From Actinomadura sp. CNU-125 (GTDB lineage Bacteria; Actinomycetota; Actinomycetes; Streptosporangiales; Streptosporangiaceae): a stretch of 64,000 bases of DNA. The notes under the pieces are model-generated. The model made no database searches and was not told where the DNA came from. It saw only the letters and a program-made list of their open reading frames with translations. Made by a program: the position numbers and the translations under genes. Positions 9,237-18,007 of the stretch are shown here, piece after piece. The first letter of the stretch is position 1, and each line of letters opens with the position of its first letter. The stretch is taken from contig NZ_MKJY01000111.1 of assembly GCF_001942465.1 (NCBI RefSeq), positions 1-64,000 on the forward strand. The letters run 5' to 3'.

Positions 9237-10845
9237 GCGGACGGCTCCCCTTCCGGGCCGGGCACCGCGGCGCGGCTGATCTTTCCGGTGGCGCTGCGTT
9301 CCAGTTCGGGCACGAACTCGACCCGGCGCGGCGTCTTGAAGTGGGCCAGGCGGTCGCGGGCGAACGCGACGAGGTCCGCCGCGAGCGCGTCGGCGGAGAC
9401 CGGCCCGCCGTTGGGCCCGCCACCGGACGCACCGCCGGACGCACCGGCCTCGCGGACGACGAGCGCGACCGGGATCTCGCCGAGCCGGTCGTCCGGACGG
9501 CCGTGCACGCGGACGTCGCGGACGAGCGGGTGCTCGCGCAGCGCGTCCTCGATCTCCTCGGGCCACACCTGGAAGCCGCCGCACTTGATCATGTCGCGCT
9601 TGCGGCCCGCCAGCCACAGCACGCCGTCGGCGTCGACGCGGCCCATGTCGCCCGTGTGCACCCAGCCGTCGCGGACGAGCGCGGCGGACGCCTCGGCGTC
9701 GTCGACGTAGCCCTTCGTCAGCTCGGACCGGACGACGACCTCGCCTTCGGAGCCGGCGGGCAGCGCCGTCCCGTCGTCGGCGCGGATCTCCAGCTCGCGC
9801 CCGGGTAGATCCGGCCCGCCGAGCCCGGCTTCCACAAGCCCGCCTTCATGTCCTTGCCGGTCCAGCCCGCGATGTGGCCCGACTCGGTCGACCCGTAGTT
9901 GACCAGGATCGGGACGCCGTAGCGCAGCTCGAACTCGCGGCGCAGCGGCCACGAGATCGCCTGCCCGGCGACGAGGACGTGCTTCACGCCCGCGAACGGC
10001 AGGTCGCGTTCGGCGTGCACGATGTCGTAGACCATCGTGGGCAGCAGGAAGAGGTTGTCGAACGCGAACCGGTCCATGAGCGCGGCGAGGCGGTCCACCC
10101 CGAACCGTTCCCAGACGACCGCGCCGCGCCCGACGAAGAACGCGAACAGCAGCGAGTGCTGGCCGCCGGAGTGGAACAGCGGCAGCGCGATCAGGTTCGG
10201 CTTCGCGTCCGCCGCGGCCGTGCCCTGCTCCTCGCCGCCGGTCGACACGCGGGCGAGCCGCCGCAGCGACCCGAGGGTGCCGCCGTGCGTGACGCTGACC
10301 GCCTTCGGGCGTCCGGTCGTCCCGCCGGTGAACAGGATGCACGATTCGGCGTCCGCCGCGACGTCGGCCGACGCGACGCGGGACCGCGCCCCCCACTCCA
10401 GCGGACGGACGCCGCCGTCGTCCGCCGCGCCCGGGCCCGCCGGACCCGCCGGGCCGACCGACCGGACCGCCGCCCCGGCGGCGTCGAAGCCCCCGTCGAG
10501 GACGGCGGTGCGGTGCGCGTCGACCAGGAGCAGCTTCGGGGACGTCTTCGCGACCGACTCCGCCAGCTCCGCCGCGTTGTACAGGCTGCTGATCGTGACC
10601 GGCACCGCGCCGAGCTTCCAGGCGCCGAACAGGAAGAACACGATCTCCGGGCCGTTGGTGAGGTAGCACGCGACGCGGTCGCCCGCGCCGACGCCCGCCG
10701 CCGCGAGCGCCTCGGCGACCCCGCCCGCGAGGAGGTCGATCTCGTCGAACGTCCAGGACCGCCCGTCCTCGCCGTGCAGGCCGACGGCCCGCCCGCGGTC
10801 GGCGGCGCGCGCCTCCAGGACGCGGGCGAGGTTCGCGCCGCTCAT
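9233..10845 (-). CDS. AMP-dependent CoA ligase (ANL superfamily, frameshifted)
   Basis: About 537 residues, activating a carboxylic acid as acyl-AMP and then acyl-CoA. Motifs: P-loop TGGTTGRPKAVSVTHGG, YGSTESG (A5), HTGDMGRVDADGVLWLAGRKRDMIK (A7-A8, split here) and C-terminal ATGKISR lysine (A10). The frame breaks near 9806, where one base is missing between PG and RELEI; both halves are intact. The ATG overlaps the upstream LLM stop. Acyl specificity is unknown; sitting between LLM genes, it may thioesterify their carboxylic products. Confidence 0.85.
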
Positions 10846-11843
10846 CGCGCTCCCCCGTCCCCCGCCGCGGCGAGGCGCGGGACGACTTCGGCGCCGAATC
10901 GCCGGATCTGCTCCATGGTCTCCTCCTGCCCCGCGCCCACGAACTGGAGCCGCAGGCACACCTCGGTGATGCCGAGTTCGTTCTCCCATCGGCGCAGCTT
11001 GGCCACGATGTCGTCGGCGGTGCCGACGAGGCAGTCCTCGGCCATGTACCGGTCGATGTCGAGCGTCTGCGCGTCCTCCCACGACCGGTATCCGGCGTAC
11101 TGCCGCTCCATGTGGGGCCGGACGCCCGCGAACGCCGCCGCGCGCGTGTCGGCGACGAACGCCTCGCGCGACATGGGGTACTCGCGGTCGAGCGGGAACC
11201 CGTGTTCGGCCAGGGTGTCGCGGTAGATCGCCAGCATCGCCGCGATCTCCGCGTCGGCGCCCTTCGGCCCGATGAGCCAGGGGGCGTCCAGGCGGGCCGC
11301 GCGGCGCACCGCGGGTTCGGCGAACGCGCCGATCCAGATCGGCGGGCCGCCCGGCTGGACGGGCCGCAACGGCAGCGCCGCGCCGGGCGCCTCGCCCCAA
11401 CTGCCCGCGGCGTCGACCGTCTCGCCCCGCCACAGCGACCGCAGCAGCGGGACGTACTCGCGCAGCCGCCGCAGGCGGTCCTCCCACGCGACGCCGAACG
11501 CGGCGGTCTCGCGCCTGCGGTAGCCCGCGCCGATCCCCACGGTGAGCCGTCCCCGGCTGATCACGTCGAGGGAGGCGAGGTCCTCGGCGAGCGCGATCGG
11601 GTTCAGCAGCGGCGCCAGCAGGACGCCGAAGCCGATGCGCAACCGCGCCGTCGCGCCCGCCAGGTGCCCGGCGAGCGGGATCGGCTGGACGAACGCGGAC
11701 TTCGCCAGGTAGTGGTGCCCGAGGTAGACGGCGTGGAACCCGGCCTCCTCGGCGGCGACCGCCTGCCGGACGACGCCGTCGAGCCCGTCGGCCGCCGGCG
11801 CCGACGGATCGAACTGGGCGCTCAGAAAGGCGCTGATCTTCAC
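10842..11843 (-). CDS. Luciferase-like monooxygenase (LLM), third of four
   Basis: 333 residues from a GTG that overlaps the preceding LLM gene's stop (GTGA). It opens VKISAFLSAQFDPSAPAADG and has the GHHYLAKSAFVQPIP loop, ISRGRLTVGIGAGYRRRE and PPIWIGAFAEPAVRR. The sequence is the most divergent of the four, with a CLRLQFVGAGQEETMEQI C-terminus. Probably a flavin-dependent oxygenase on a different substrate or a partner subunit of a two-LLM enzyme with the neighbouring 11840 gene (inference from coupling). Confidence 0.82.
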   Translation of the reverse strand: MKISAFLSAQFDPSAPAADGLDGVVRQAVAAEEAGFHAVYLGHHYLAKSAFVQPIPLAGHLAGATARLRIGFGVLLAPLLNPIALAEDLASLDVISRGRLTVGIGAGYRRRETAAFGVAWEDRLRRLREYVPLLRSLWRGETVDAAGSWGEAPGAALPLRPVQPGGPPIWIGAFAEPAVRRAARLDAPWLIGPKGADAEIAAMLAIYRDTLAEHGFPLDREYPMSREAFVADTRAAAFAGVRPHMERQYAGYRSWEDAQTLDIDRYMAEDCLVGTADDIVAKLRRWENELGITEVCLRLQFVGAGQEETMEQIRRFGAEVVPRLAAAGDGGAR

Positions 11844-12970
11844 CCGGCGACCGCCCGCCCCATCGAACCCGCGCCCGCCCTGCCCGCCGCTCCGGCGGCC
11901 GGTCCGGCGGCGGAGGCGGCCTGCTCCTGCGCGCGGAAGTGCGGGATGACCTTCGCGGCGAACTCCTCCATCGACTTGAGGGCGGCCTTGCGGTCCAGGC
12001 CGGGGATGCGCAGCCAGCCGATGTAGTGGTTGATGCCGAGCTGCTCGCGCAGCTTCTCGATGGTGTCGATGACCTGCTGGGCCGAGCCGAAGTTGCCGCC
12101 GTGGGTGAGGGTCTGTTCGAGCGTGAGCAGCTCGATGTTCTTGGCGACGGCCTCGTAGTAGGCCCGCTCCTTCTCCATGGCCTGCTCGGACCCGGGGATG
12201 ACCTTCCCGACCGTCCGGTAGTAGCCGAGCGCGGCCTCGGCCGCGGCGGTGAGGCCCGCCTCCCCGTCGCCGCACCAGACCTGCTGCATGAACGGGAGGT
12301 CGTAGGACGAGACGTCGAAGCCGTTCTCCGCCATCGCCGTCCGGTACAGGTCGAAGTTCTTCTGCATGATGCCGAGGGGCGTGAAGTTCGGCGAGGTGAT
12401 GATGGCCTCGCCGATCGCGCCGCGGTCGCGGAAGCTGTCCGGGGACACGGTTCCCTGGAGGATCGGCGGGCCGCCCGGGGTGAACGGGCGCGGGTACGTG
12501 GTGATGCCGTCGTAGTGGAGCACTTCACCGTGGTAGCTGAAGTTCTCCCGCGTCAGGGCGAGCCGCAGGACGTCCAGGGTCTCCTTGTACCGGACCTTGG
12601 ACTCTTCGAGCGGAATCCCGAACCCCGCGAACTCGCTCGGCTGGTAGCCGCGGCCGACGCCGATGGTGACCCGGCCGCCGGACAGGACGTCGAGCGCCGC
12701 GATGTCCTCGGCCAGCCGGAGCGGGTCGTGCAGCGGCAGGACCAGGACGGCGGTGCCGATGGTGATCGACTTGGTGCGTTCCGCGACGGCCATCGCGAAG
12801 CTCACGGGACTGCCGAGGATGCCGTACTTGGAGAAGTGGTGCTCGGCCAGCCAGACCGAGTCGAAGCCGAGCTCGTCGGCGAGCTCGATCTCCTCGAGCG
12901 TCTCGCGCAGCACCTGGTGGTCCGACGCCCCGTCGCTCACGGGAAACAGGTTCATGATCCCGAACTTCAC
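11840..12970 (-). CDS. Luciferase-like monooxygenase (LLM), fourth of four
   Basis: 376 residues if started at the GTG at 12970; a GTG two codons earlier overlaps the AAGGAG ribosome-binding site, so the later start is preferred and also matches the VKFG start of the paralogues. LLM signatures: LAEHHFSKYGILGSPVSFAM, LSGGRVTIGVGRGYQPSEF and PPILQGTVS. A 25-residue alanine/glycine-rich tail is added at the C-terminus. It is the first gene of the coupled series running down to 5878 and has an 18-bp palindrome 13 bases upstream. Confidence 0.85.
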   Translation of the reverse strand: MKFGIMNLFPVSDGASDHQVLRETLEEIELADELGFDSVWLAEHHFSKYGILGSPVSFAMAVAERTKSITIGTAVLVLPLHDPLRLAEDIAALDVLSGGRVTIGVGRGYQPSEFAGFGIPLEESKVRYKETLDVLRLALTRENFSYHGEVLHYDGITTYPRPFTPGGPPILQGTVSPDSFRDRGAIGEAIITSPNFTPLGIMQKNFDLYRTAMAENGFDVSSYDLPFMQQVWCGDGEAGLTAAAEAALGYYRTVGKVIPGSEQAMEKERAYYEAVAKNIELLTLEQTLTHGGNFGSAQQVIDTIEKLREQLGINHYIGWLRIPGLDRKAALKSMEEFAAKVIPHFRAQEQAASAAGPAAGAAGRAGAGSMGRAVAG

Positions 12971-12983
12971 TGCCACTCCTTAT

Positions 12984-13001
12984 ATTCCGACCAGTCGGTA
13001 T
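12984..13001. promoter_or_regulatory. Operator palindrome, site 1 of 6
   Basis: ATTCCGACCAGTCGGTAT, a near-perfect inverted repeat. It lies just upstream of the ribosome-binding site of the LLM gene series starting at 12970. It shares the consensus ATWCCGACYRGTCGGWAT with five other promoter-proximal sites in this window; a TetR-family repressor is the likely ligand (candidate at 32557-33243). Confidence 0.75.
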
Positions 13002-13059
13002 CTTATCTGTCGATGACGGCGGCCCGGCGCCGTCCGCCACCGGACGGCCCCGGGCCCGG

Positions 13060-14097
13060 CTACGCGCCCCGGCGCCGCCGGACCTGCAGCTCGCCGACGC
13101 GGCGCCGGTGCCACGAGCCGCGGCCGAGCCGCGCGTCGAGCACGTGCGCGCGGCGCAGGAACAGGTGCGGATCCGCCTCCATCGTGATGCCCATGCCGCC
13201 GTGCACCTGGACGCAGCGCTCGGCGGCGAACACCGCGGCGTGCCCGGCGGCCGCCTTCGCGGCGTGCACCAGGTCCGCCGCCTCGGGCCGGTCCCGGTCC
13301 ACGGCCCAGGCCGCGTACAGGGTCAGGTCCCAGGCCGCCTTCCGGTGCTTGACGGCGTCCGCGAGCTGGAACGCGACCCCCTGGAAGGAGCCGATGACCC
13401 GGCCGAACTGCGTCCGGGTCCGGGCGTGCTCCGCCGCGAGGCCGATCGCCCCGGCGGCGACGCCGCACAGCTCCGCCGCCGCGACGAGCGCCGCGCGTCC
13501 CGCGCCCGGCGCCGCCGGCGCAGACGTCCCCGCCGGTAGGACGACGTCGGACAGCGGGACCGACGGGTCGAACGACTCCCGCACGGTGACCTCCCCCGGG
13601 GCGATCCGGACGCCGTCCGCGGCGAGCACCGCGAACGCGTCCGCCTCGGCCGCGTACGGCACGAGCGTCCGGACGAGCGTCCCGGCCGCGCCCGTCCCGG
13701 CCGCGCCGGGTTCGGCGGTGCCGGGCTCGGGCCAGCCGGGCGCGCCCGGCACGTCGACCGCGGGCGTCAGGACCGTGCGTCCGTCGAGCACGTCCGCGGG
13801 CAGCTCGCCGAGCCCGGCGGCGAGCTGGACGGCGGCGGCGTGCGCCGGGAACCGGCTCGGCACCAGGCGCTCGCCCAGCACCTCCACCGCGACCAGCAGA
13901 TCGATGAGGGACGACCCCATACCCCCGGCGGACTCGGGCACGCCGAGCAGCCCGAAGTCGGCGAGCAGGACCGCGTCGCAGCCGGGCGGGCTCCAGCCCC
14001 CCGCGAGCGCGTCGCGCGCGGTGGCCTTCTCCTCCTTGACGATCGAGCGGACGGACGCCTCGATGTCCGCCTGCTCCCGGGTGAACGTCGCTTCCAT
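13060..14097 (-). CDS. Acyl-CoA dehydrogenase, short subunit type
   Basis: 345 residues. Fold order is an N-terminal helical domain (ATFTREQADIEASVRSIV), a beta domain that is shortened, and a C-terminal helical domain with RTRTQFGRVIGSFQGVAFQLAD and QVHGGMGITMEAD. The FAD-binding and catalytic Glu features of a full enzyme are incomplete, as in the smaller subunit of the heteromeric FadE pairs used for steroid side chains. It is 14 bases downstream of the 385-residue partner. Together they probably form an alpha2beta2 dehydrogenase for a bulky acyl-CoA (inference from the family). Confidence 0.82.
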   Translation of the reverse strand: MEATFTREQADIEASVRSIVKEEKATARDALAGGWSPPGCDAVLLADFGLLGVPESAGGMGSSLIDLLVAVEVLGERLVPSRFPAHAAAVQLAAGLGELPADVLDGRTVLTPAVDVPGAPGWPEPGTAEPGAAGTGAAGTLVRTLVPYAAEADAFAVLAADGVRIAPGEVTVRESFDPSVPLSDVVLPAGTSAPAAPGAGRAALVAAAELCGVAAGAIGLAAEHARTRTQFGRVIGSFQGVAFQLADAVKHRKAAWDLTLYAAWAVDRDRPEAADLVHAAKAAAGHAAVFAAERCVQVHGGMGITMEADPHLFLRRAHVLDARLGRGSWHRRRVGELQVRRRRGA

Positions 14098-14111
14098 GAC
14101 CGGTACTCCGC

Positions 14112-15269
14112 TCAGCGTGAACGGGGCAGGCTCAGCACCCGCTCCGCAAGGATCGACTTCTGGACCTCTTCGGTGCCGCCCTCGATGGTGTGGGCGCGCG
14201 AGCGCAGGTAGTGGCGCATCCGGGCGGCGGCCCCGCCGCCGTCGAGGAGGACGCCGCCCGCCCCGTCCAGGCGCACCGCGAGGCGGTTCGCGTCCTGCAC
14301 CACGCCCGCCCACAGGCTCTTGAGCGCGGACGTCTCGGGCCCGGGGGCACCGCCCGCGCGGGTCTCCCCGACCATGCGCAGCGAGCCGATCCGGACGGCC
14401 TCGGCGTCGCAGCGCAGCGCGCCGACCGCGTCGAGGAACGCGGTGTCGTCCGCCATGCCCCGCTCCAGGGCGAGGTCGGTGAGGCGGTCGACGGCCTGCC
14501 GCGCCCACACCCACAGGCTGAGCGCCATGCTGCCGCGCTCGAACGCCAGCGTGGTCAGCGCGACCCGCCAGCCGTTGCCGACGCCGCCGAGCACGTCCTC
14601 GTCGGGGACGAACACGTCGTCCAGGAACATCTCGTTGAACTCGGTGTCGCCGTTGATCATGACGAGCGACCGGACCTCGAAGCGGTCCATCGGCGCGAGG
14701 AAGTAGGTGATGCCCGCGTGCTTGGACGCGTCCGGGTCGGTGCGCGCGAGCAGGAGGCATTTCGACGCGTTGTGGGCGTTCGACGTCCAGATCTTCGCGC
14801 CGTTGACCCGCCAGCCTCCGTCGACCTTGACCGCGGACGTCTGGAGGCTCGCCAGGTCCGAGCCGGAGCCGGGTTCGCTGAAGCCCTGGCACCAGTAGTC
14901 GGTCCCGTCGAGGATGCCCGGCAGGTGCCGGGCCCGCTGCTCGTCGGTGCCGTGCGCGATCACGGTCGGCCCCGCGAGGTACATGCCGACGCCGTTCAGC
15001 GCGTACGGGGCGCCGCGCAGCTCGGCCTCCTCGTTGAAGATCGCCTGCGCGAGGGCGTCCATGCCGCGGCCGCCGTGCTCGACCGGCCAGGACAGGCCCG
15101 CCCAGTTCGCCGCGCAGATGCGGTCCTGCCACACCCGGGACCAGGCGGTGCGCTCCTCCTCGGACAGGTCCTCCTGGTCCGGGACGTCGGCGAGCGCCTC
15201 GTCGAGCCAGCCGCCGACCTCCCGGCGGAACGCCCGCTCCGCGGGGCTGTCATCGAAGTCCATCATCAC
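14112..15269 (-). CDS. Acyl-CoA dehydrogenase, large subunit type
   Basis: 385 residues. Full acyl-CoA dehydrogenase architecture: N-terminal helices to about 120, a beta domain with GFSEPGSGSDLASLQT and NGAKIWTSNAHNASKC, and a C-terminal domain ending RSRAHTIEGGTEEVQKSI, where the usual catalytic Glu region and substrate loop lie. Forms alpha,beta-unsaturated acyl-CoA with FAD. It is paired with the smaller 13060 gene and follows the CoA ligase at 15315, a natural activation-then-desaturation order. Starts at the first of three methionines. Confidence 0.87.
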   Translation of the reverse strand: MMMDFDDSPAERAFRREVGGWLDEALADVPDQEDLSEEERTAWSRVWQDRICAANWAGLSWPVEHGGRGMDALAQAIFNEEAELRGAPYALNGVGMYLAGPTVIAHGTDEQRARHLPGILDGTDYWCQGFSEPGSGSDLASLQTSAVKVDGGWRVNGAKIWTSNAHNASKCLLLARTDPDASKHAGITYFLAPMDRFEVRSLVMINGDTEFNEMFLDDVFVPDEDVLGGVGNGWRVALTTLAFERGSMALSLWVWARQAVDRLTDLALERGMADDTAFLDAVGALRCDAEAVRIGSLRMVGETRAGGAPGPETSALKSLWAGVVQDANRLAVRLDGAGGVLLDGGGAAARMRHYLRSRAHTIEGGTEEVQKSILAERVLSLPRSR

Positions 15270-15314
15270 CTGCCGGCTCGCTGTATCGGAAAGGGAGAAA
15301 TACGGAAGTAGCGG

Positions 15315-16895
15315 TCACGCGGAAACCTCCACGACATCCCCGGCGTCCCCGGCGTCCGCGGGGGTCGTGAGGCGGGCCTTGTAGAGCTTCCCGTTCGGGT
15401 CGCGCGGCAGTTCCGCGTGCACGAAGTACCGGCGGGGCAGCTTGGGCGCCGCCAGCCGGGCGGCGAGGTGCGCGCGGATCCCGGCGACGGCGGACGGGAC
15501 GTCCGGTGCGTCGTCGGCCAGCACCAGGTGCGCGACCGGGACCTCGCCGTACTCGGGGTCCGGGCGCCCGACGACGCCCGCGTCGCGGACCCACGCGTGC
15601 CCGGCGAGGGCGCCCTCGATCTCGGCCGGGTAGACGTTCACGCCGCCCACCAGGATGAGCTCGGCGGCGCGGCCGGTGATGAACAGGAAGCCGTCCTCGT
15701 CGACGTGGCCGACGTCCCAGACGGTCATCAGGCCGTGCCGCCGCGCGCCGCCGGTCTTGCCGGGATCGTTGTGGTACTCGACCGTGTCGGAGCCCTGCCG
15801 CATGTAGACGATGCCGGTCTGCCCGGCCGGAACCTCGTTGCCGTCGTCGTCGAGGATCTTCAGGGTCGAGATCGACGCGGGCCGGCCGACGGTTCCGGGA
15901 CGCTCCAGCCACTCGTGCGGCCGCGCGATCGTGGTGCCGACCTCGGTGGAGCCGTAGTACTCGTAGACGACCGGGCCGAACCAGTCGAGGATCCGCTGCT
16001 TGACCTCGACCGGGCAGGGCGCGGCGCCGTGCAGCACGTAGCGCAGGGACGACACGTCGTAGGCCGCGCGGACCTCGTCCGGCAGGTGCAGCAGCCGGTG
16101 GAAGTGCGTGGGGACCATGCTCGTGCCGGTGACCGCGTGCCGCCGCACGCGCTCCAGGAAGCCCTCGGGCGTCCAGCCGTCCATCAGGACGAGCGTGCCG
16201 CCCCAGTTCAGCGCGCCCATCGCGGGCGTGATGTTGGCCGAGTGGTACATCGGCGCCGACACGAGCCAGGAGCCGAACGCCTCGCGGCGCATGCCGAACT
16301 CCTCGAACAGCCACACGTACGTCAGGGCGCCCTTGTCCGCGTCGATGCCGCTGAGCGGGCGCTTGACGCCCTTCGGGCGTCCGGTGGTGCCCGACGTGTA
16401 CATCATCAGCGACCCGTGGGGCGTCCGCTCCGGGTCGGTCGGCGGCATGCCGCGGGTCAGTTCCGCCAGCGCGCGCGCCCGTCCGGTGGTGTCCGCCGGG
16501 GTGCCGTCGACGTACACCTCGACGCCGGCGGGGGCGGCGGCGAGCACCGTGGCCTCGACCCGCTCGGAGCACAGGACGGCCTTCGCCGCGGAGTCCTCAA
16601 GGATGTACGCGATCTCCGGGGTCGTCAGGTGGTAGTTGACGGTGACGAGGTAGAGCCCGGACTGCATCGCCGCCAGGTAGGCCGCGACCAGGGCCGCGCT
16701 GTTGGCCAGGACGACCGCCACCGTGTCGCCCTCGGTCACCCCGCGGGCGCGCAGGCCGTGGCAGATCCGGTTCACCTCGGCGAACAGTTCGCCGTAGGTG
16801 ATGCGCGCGTCGTCGGCCGTGATGATCGCGCAGAGGTCCGGGTCGGACACGGCCCACAGGCGGAAGCCGATCTGCTCCTGCGGCTGCTCGCTCAT
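15315..16895 (-). CDS. AMP-dependent CoA ligase
   Basis: 526 residues, complete. Motifs: YTSGTTGRPKGVKRPLSG (P-loop), YEYYGSTEVG (A5), the GHVDEDGFLFITGRAAELI region (A7-A8) with [14 protein letters not shown], and PNGKLYKARL with the catalytic lysine. FadD-type activation of a free acid to its CoA ester. It leads the series followed by two acyl-CoA dehydrogenases, with only 45 bases to the next gene. A GGGAG ribosome-binding site precedes the ATG, and an 18-bp palindrome lies 19 bases upstream in the divergent promoter shared with the hydrolase at 16964. Confidence 0.88.
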   Translation of the reverse strand: MSEQPQEQIGFRLWAVSDPDLCAIITADDARITYGELFAEVNRICHGLRARGVTEGDTVAVVLANSAALVAAYLAAMQSGLYLVTVNYHLTTPEIAYILEDSAAKAVLCSERVEATVLAAAPAGVEVYVDGTPADTTGRARALAELTRGMPPTDPERTPHGSLMMYTSGTTGRPKGVKRPLSGIDADKGALTYVWLFEEFGMRREAFGSWLVSAPMYHSANITPAMGALNWGGTLVLMDGWTPEGFLERVRRHAVTGTSMVPTHFHRLLHLPDEVRAAYDVSSLRYVLHGAAPCPVEVKQRILDWFGPVVYEYYGSTEVGTTIARPHEWLERPGTVGRPASISTLKILDDDGNEVPAGQTGIVYMRQGSDTVEYHNDPGKTGGARRHGLMTVWDVGHVDEDGFLFITGRAAELILVGGVNVYPAEIEGALAGHAWVRDAGVVGRPDPEYGEVPVAHLVLADDAPDVPSAVAGIRAHLAARLAAPKLPRRYFVHAELPRDPNGKLYKARLTTPADAGDAGDVVEVSA

Positions 16896-16913
16896 CTCGC
16901 TCCCTTGAACAAC

Positions 16914-16931
16914 ATTCCGACCATTCGGTAT
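16914..16931. promoter_or_regulatory. Operator palindrome, site 2 of 6
   Basis: ATTCCGACCATTCGGTAT in the 68-base divergent gap between the CoA ligase (16895, minus) and the hydrolase (16964, plus). On the plus strand TTGAAC (16905-16910) and TATCTT (16929-16934), spaced 18 bases, form a plausible sigma-70-type promoter with the palindrome filling the spacer and entering the -10 box, as expected for repression. Confidence 0.72.
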
Positions 16932-16963
16932 CTTTTATCGCAGAGTAGAGGGGATCCGCCACC

Positions 16964-18007
16964 ATGTCCATACCTGCGGGCGGCCGACGCGCCGCCGACC
17001 ACCGGGCCCGTGAGCTGCGGGAACCACTGCGGGAACCGCAGCGCGAGCCCCTTAGCGAACCCCTCAGCGAACCGCTGGACGAACCGCTGCGGGTCGCCGA
17101 CGGCGTCTGGGCCGTCCCGGTGCCCCTGCGCGGCAGCCCCTTGCGGTCCGTCACCGTCTTCCTCGTCGAGACGTCCGACGGGCTCGTCCTCATCGACGCC
17201 GGCTACGACCACCCCGCCTGCTGGGACGCCTTCACCCGCGGCCTCGCCGAGACCGGGCACGCGCTCGACGCCGTCCGGCTGGTGCTGCTCACCCACAACC
17301 ATCCCGACCACGTCGGCTTCGCCGGGCGGGTCCGCGACCTGACCGGCGCCCGCGTCGTCATGGGACGCGACGACGACTTCGAGCACCAGCGCCGCGTCCG
17401 CGGCGGCGGCTTCCTGGTCCAGCTCCGCGCGACCCTCGACCGGACGGGCGCGCCCCCGGACGTGATCGAGAAGATGTACACCGGGGCGCTCGGGATCGCC
17501 GAGCACGCCGAGGACCTGCGCCTCGACCTCGCACCCGAGCGCGACTCCGAGCACGTCCTCGGCGACGTCACGATCCGCGGGCTGCACGCCCCCGGGCACA
17601 CCCACGGCCACACCGTCTACGTCGACGACGCGCGCGGCGTCGTGTTCACCGGCGACACGCTGATGGCCGAAGGCCCCACCCAGCTCGCCGTCCCGAGCCT
17701 GCCGGGCGACGACCCCGCGGGCGACCTGCTCACGTCCCTGGACCGCCTCCGCGACCTCGGCGCCGGACTCGCCTGCCCCGCGCACGGGCGTCCCTACCGG
17801 GACGTCGCGCGGCGCGCCGAGGAGCTGAAAGCCTTCCACCTGGCCGAACTCGACACCGTGGCGCGGCTCCTGCCCGACCGCGGGACGGCGTGGGAGATCG
17901 CACCGTTCCTGACCCGCGGCAAGCCCTGGACCGAGCTCGGCACGGGCGGCAAGCGGTTCGCCCTGATCCATACGCTGTCACTGATCCTCGGCGTCGTCGC
18001 CCGCTGA
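16964..18007 (+). CDS. Metallo-beta-lactamase-fold hydrolase
   Basis: 347 residues. Zinc-ligand motifs are all present: THNHPDHVG (HxHxDH, near residue 110), PGHTHGH, FTGDTLM and the late PAHGRP. This fits the glyoxalase-II/SoxH-like branch, which hydrolyses thioesters, lactones or similar. With nearby monooxygenases that could make lactones, a lactone or thioester hydrolase is attractive but unproven. Residues 18-43 are a repeat of REPL-like tetrapeptides not seen in the fold itself. The 3' end overlaps the convergent CoA ligase by 30 bases. Expression probably depends on operator site 2. Confidence 0.83.
   Translation: MSIPAGGRRAADHRARELREPLREPQREPLSEPLSEPLDEPLRVADGVWAVPVPLRGSPLRSVTVFLVETSDGLVLIDAGYDHPACWDAFTRGLAETGHALDAVRLVLLTHNHPDHVGFAGRVRDLTGARVVMGRDDDFEHQRRVRGGGFLVQLRATLDRTGAPPDVIEKMYTGALGIAEHAEDLRLDLAPERDSEHVLGDVTIRGLHAPGHTHGHTVYVDDARGVVFTGDTLMAEGPTQLAVPSLPGDDPAGDLLTSLDRLRDLGAGLACPAHGRPYRDVARRAEELKAFHLAELDTVARLLPDRGTAWEIAPFLTRGKPWTELGTGGKRFALIHTLSLILGVVAR
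17015..17092 (+). repeat. 12-bp in-frame tandem repeat encoding REPL units
   Basis: About six imperfect 12-base units (CTGCGGGAACCA, then CTGCGGGAACCG and variants) encode the tetrapeptides LREP, LREP, QREP, LSEP, LSEP and LDEP at the start of the hydrolase. Variation between units shows the array is not freshly expanded. Confidence 0.7.

Noticed and set aside
12984..13001. KstR or KstR2 operator
   Set aside because: The palindrome CCGACYRGTCGG lacks the AAC-n4-GTT core of KstR and the CAAG-n2-CTTG core of KstR2 sites as I know them.
17015..17092. CRISPR-like array
   Set aside because: Units are 12 bases, in frame, without spacers, and encode a protein repeat.
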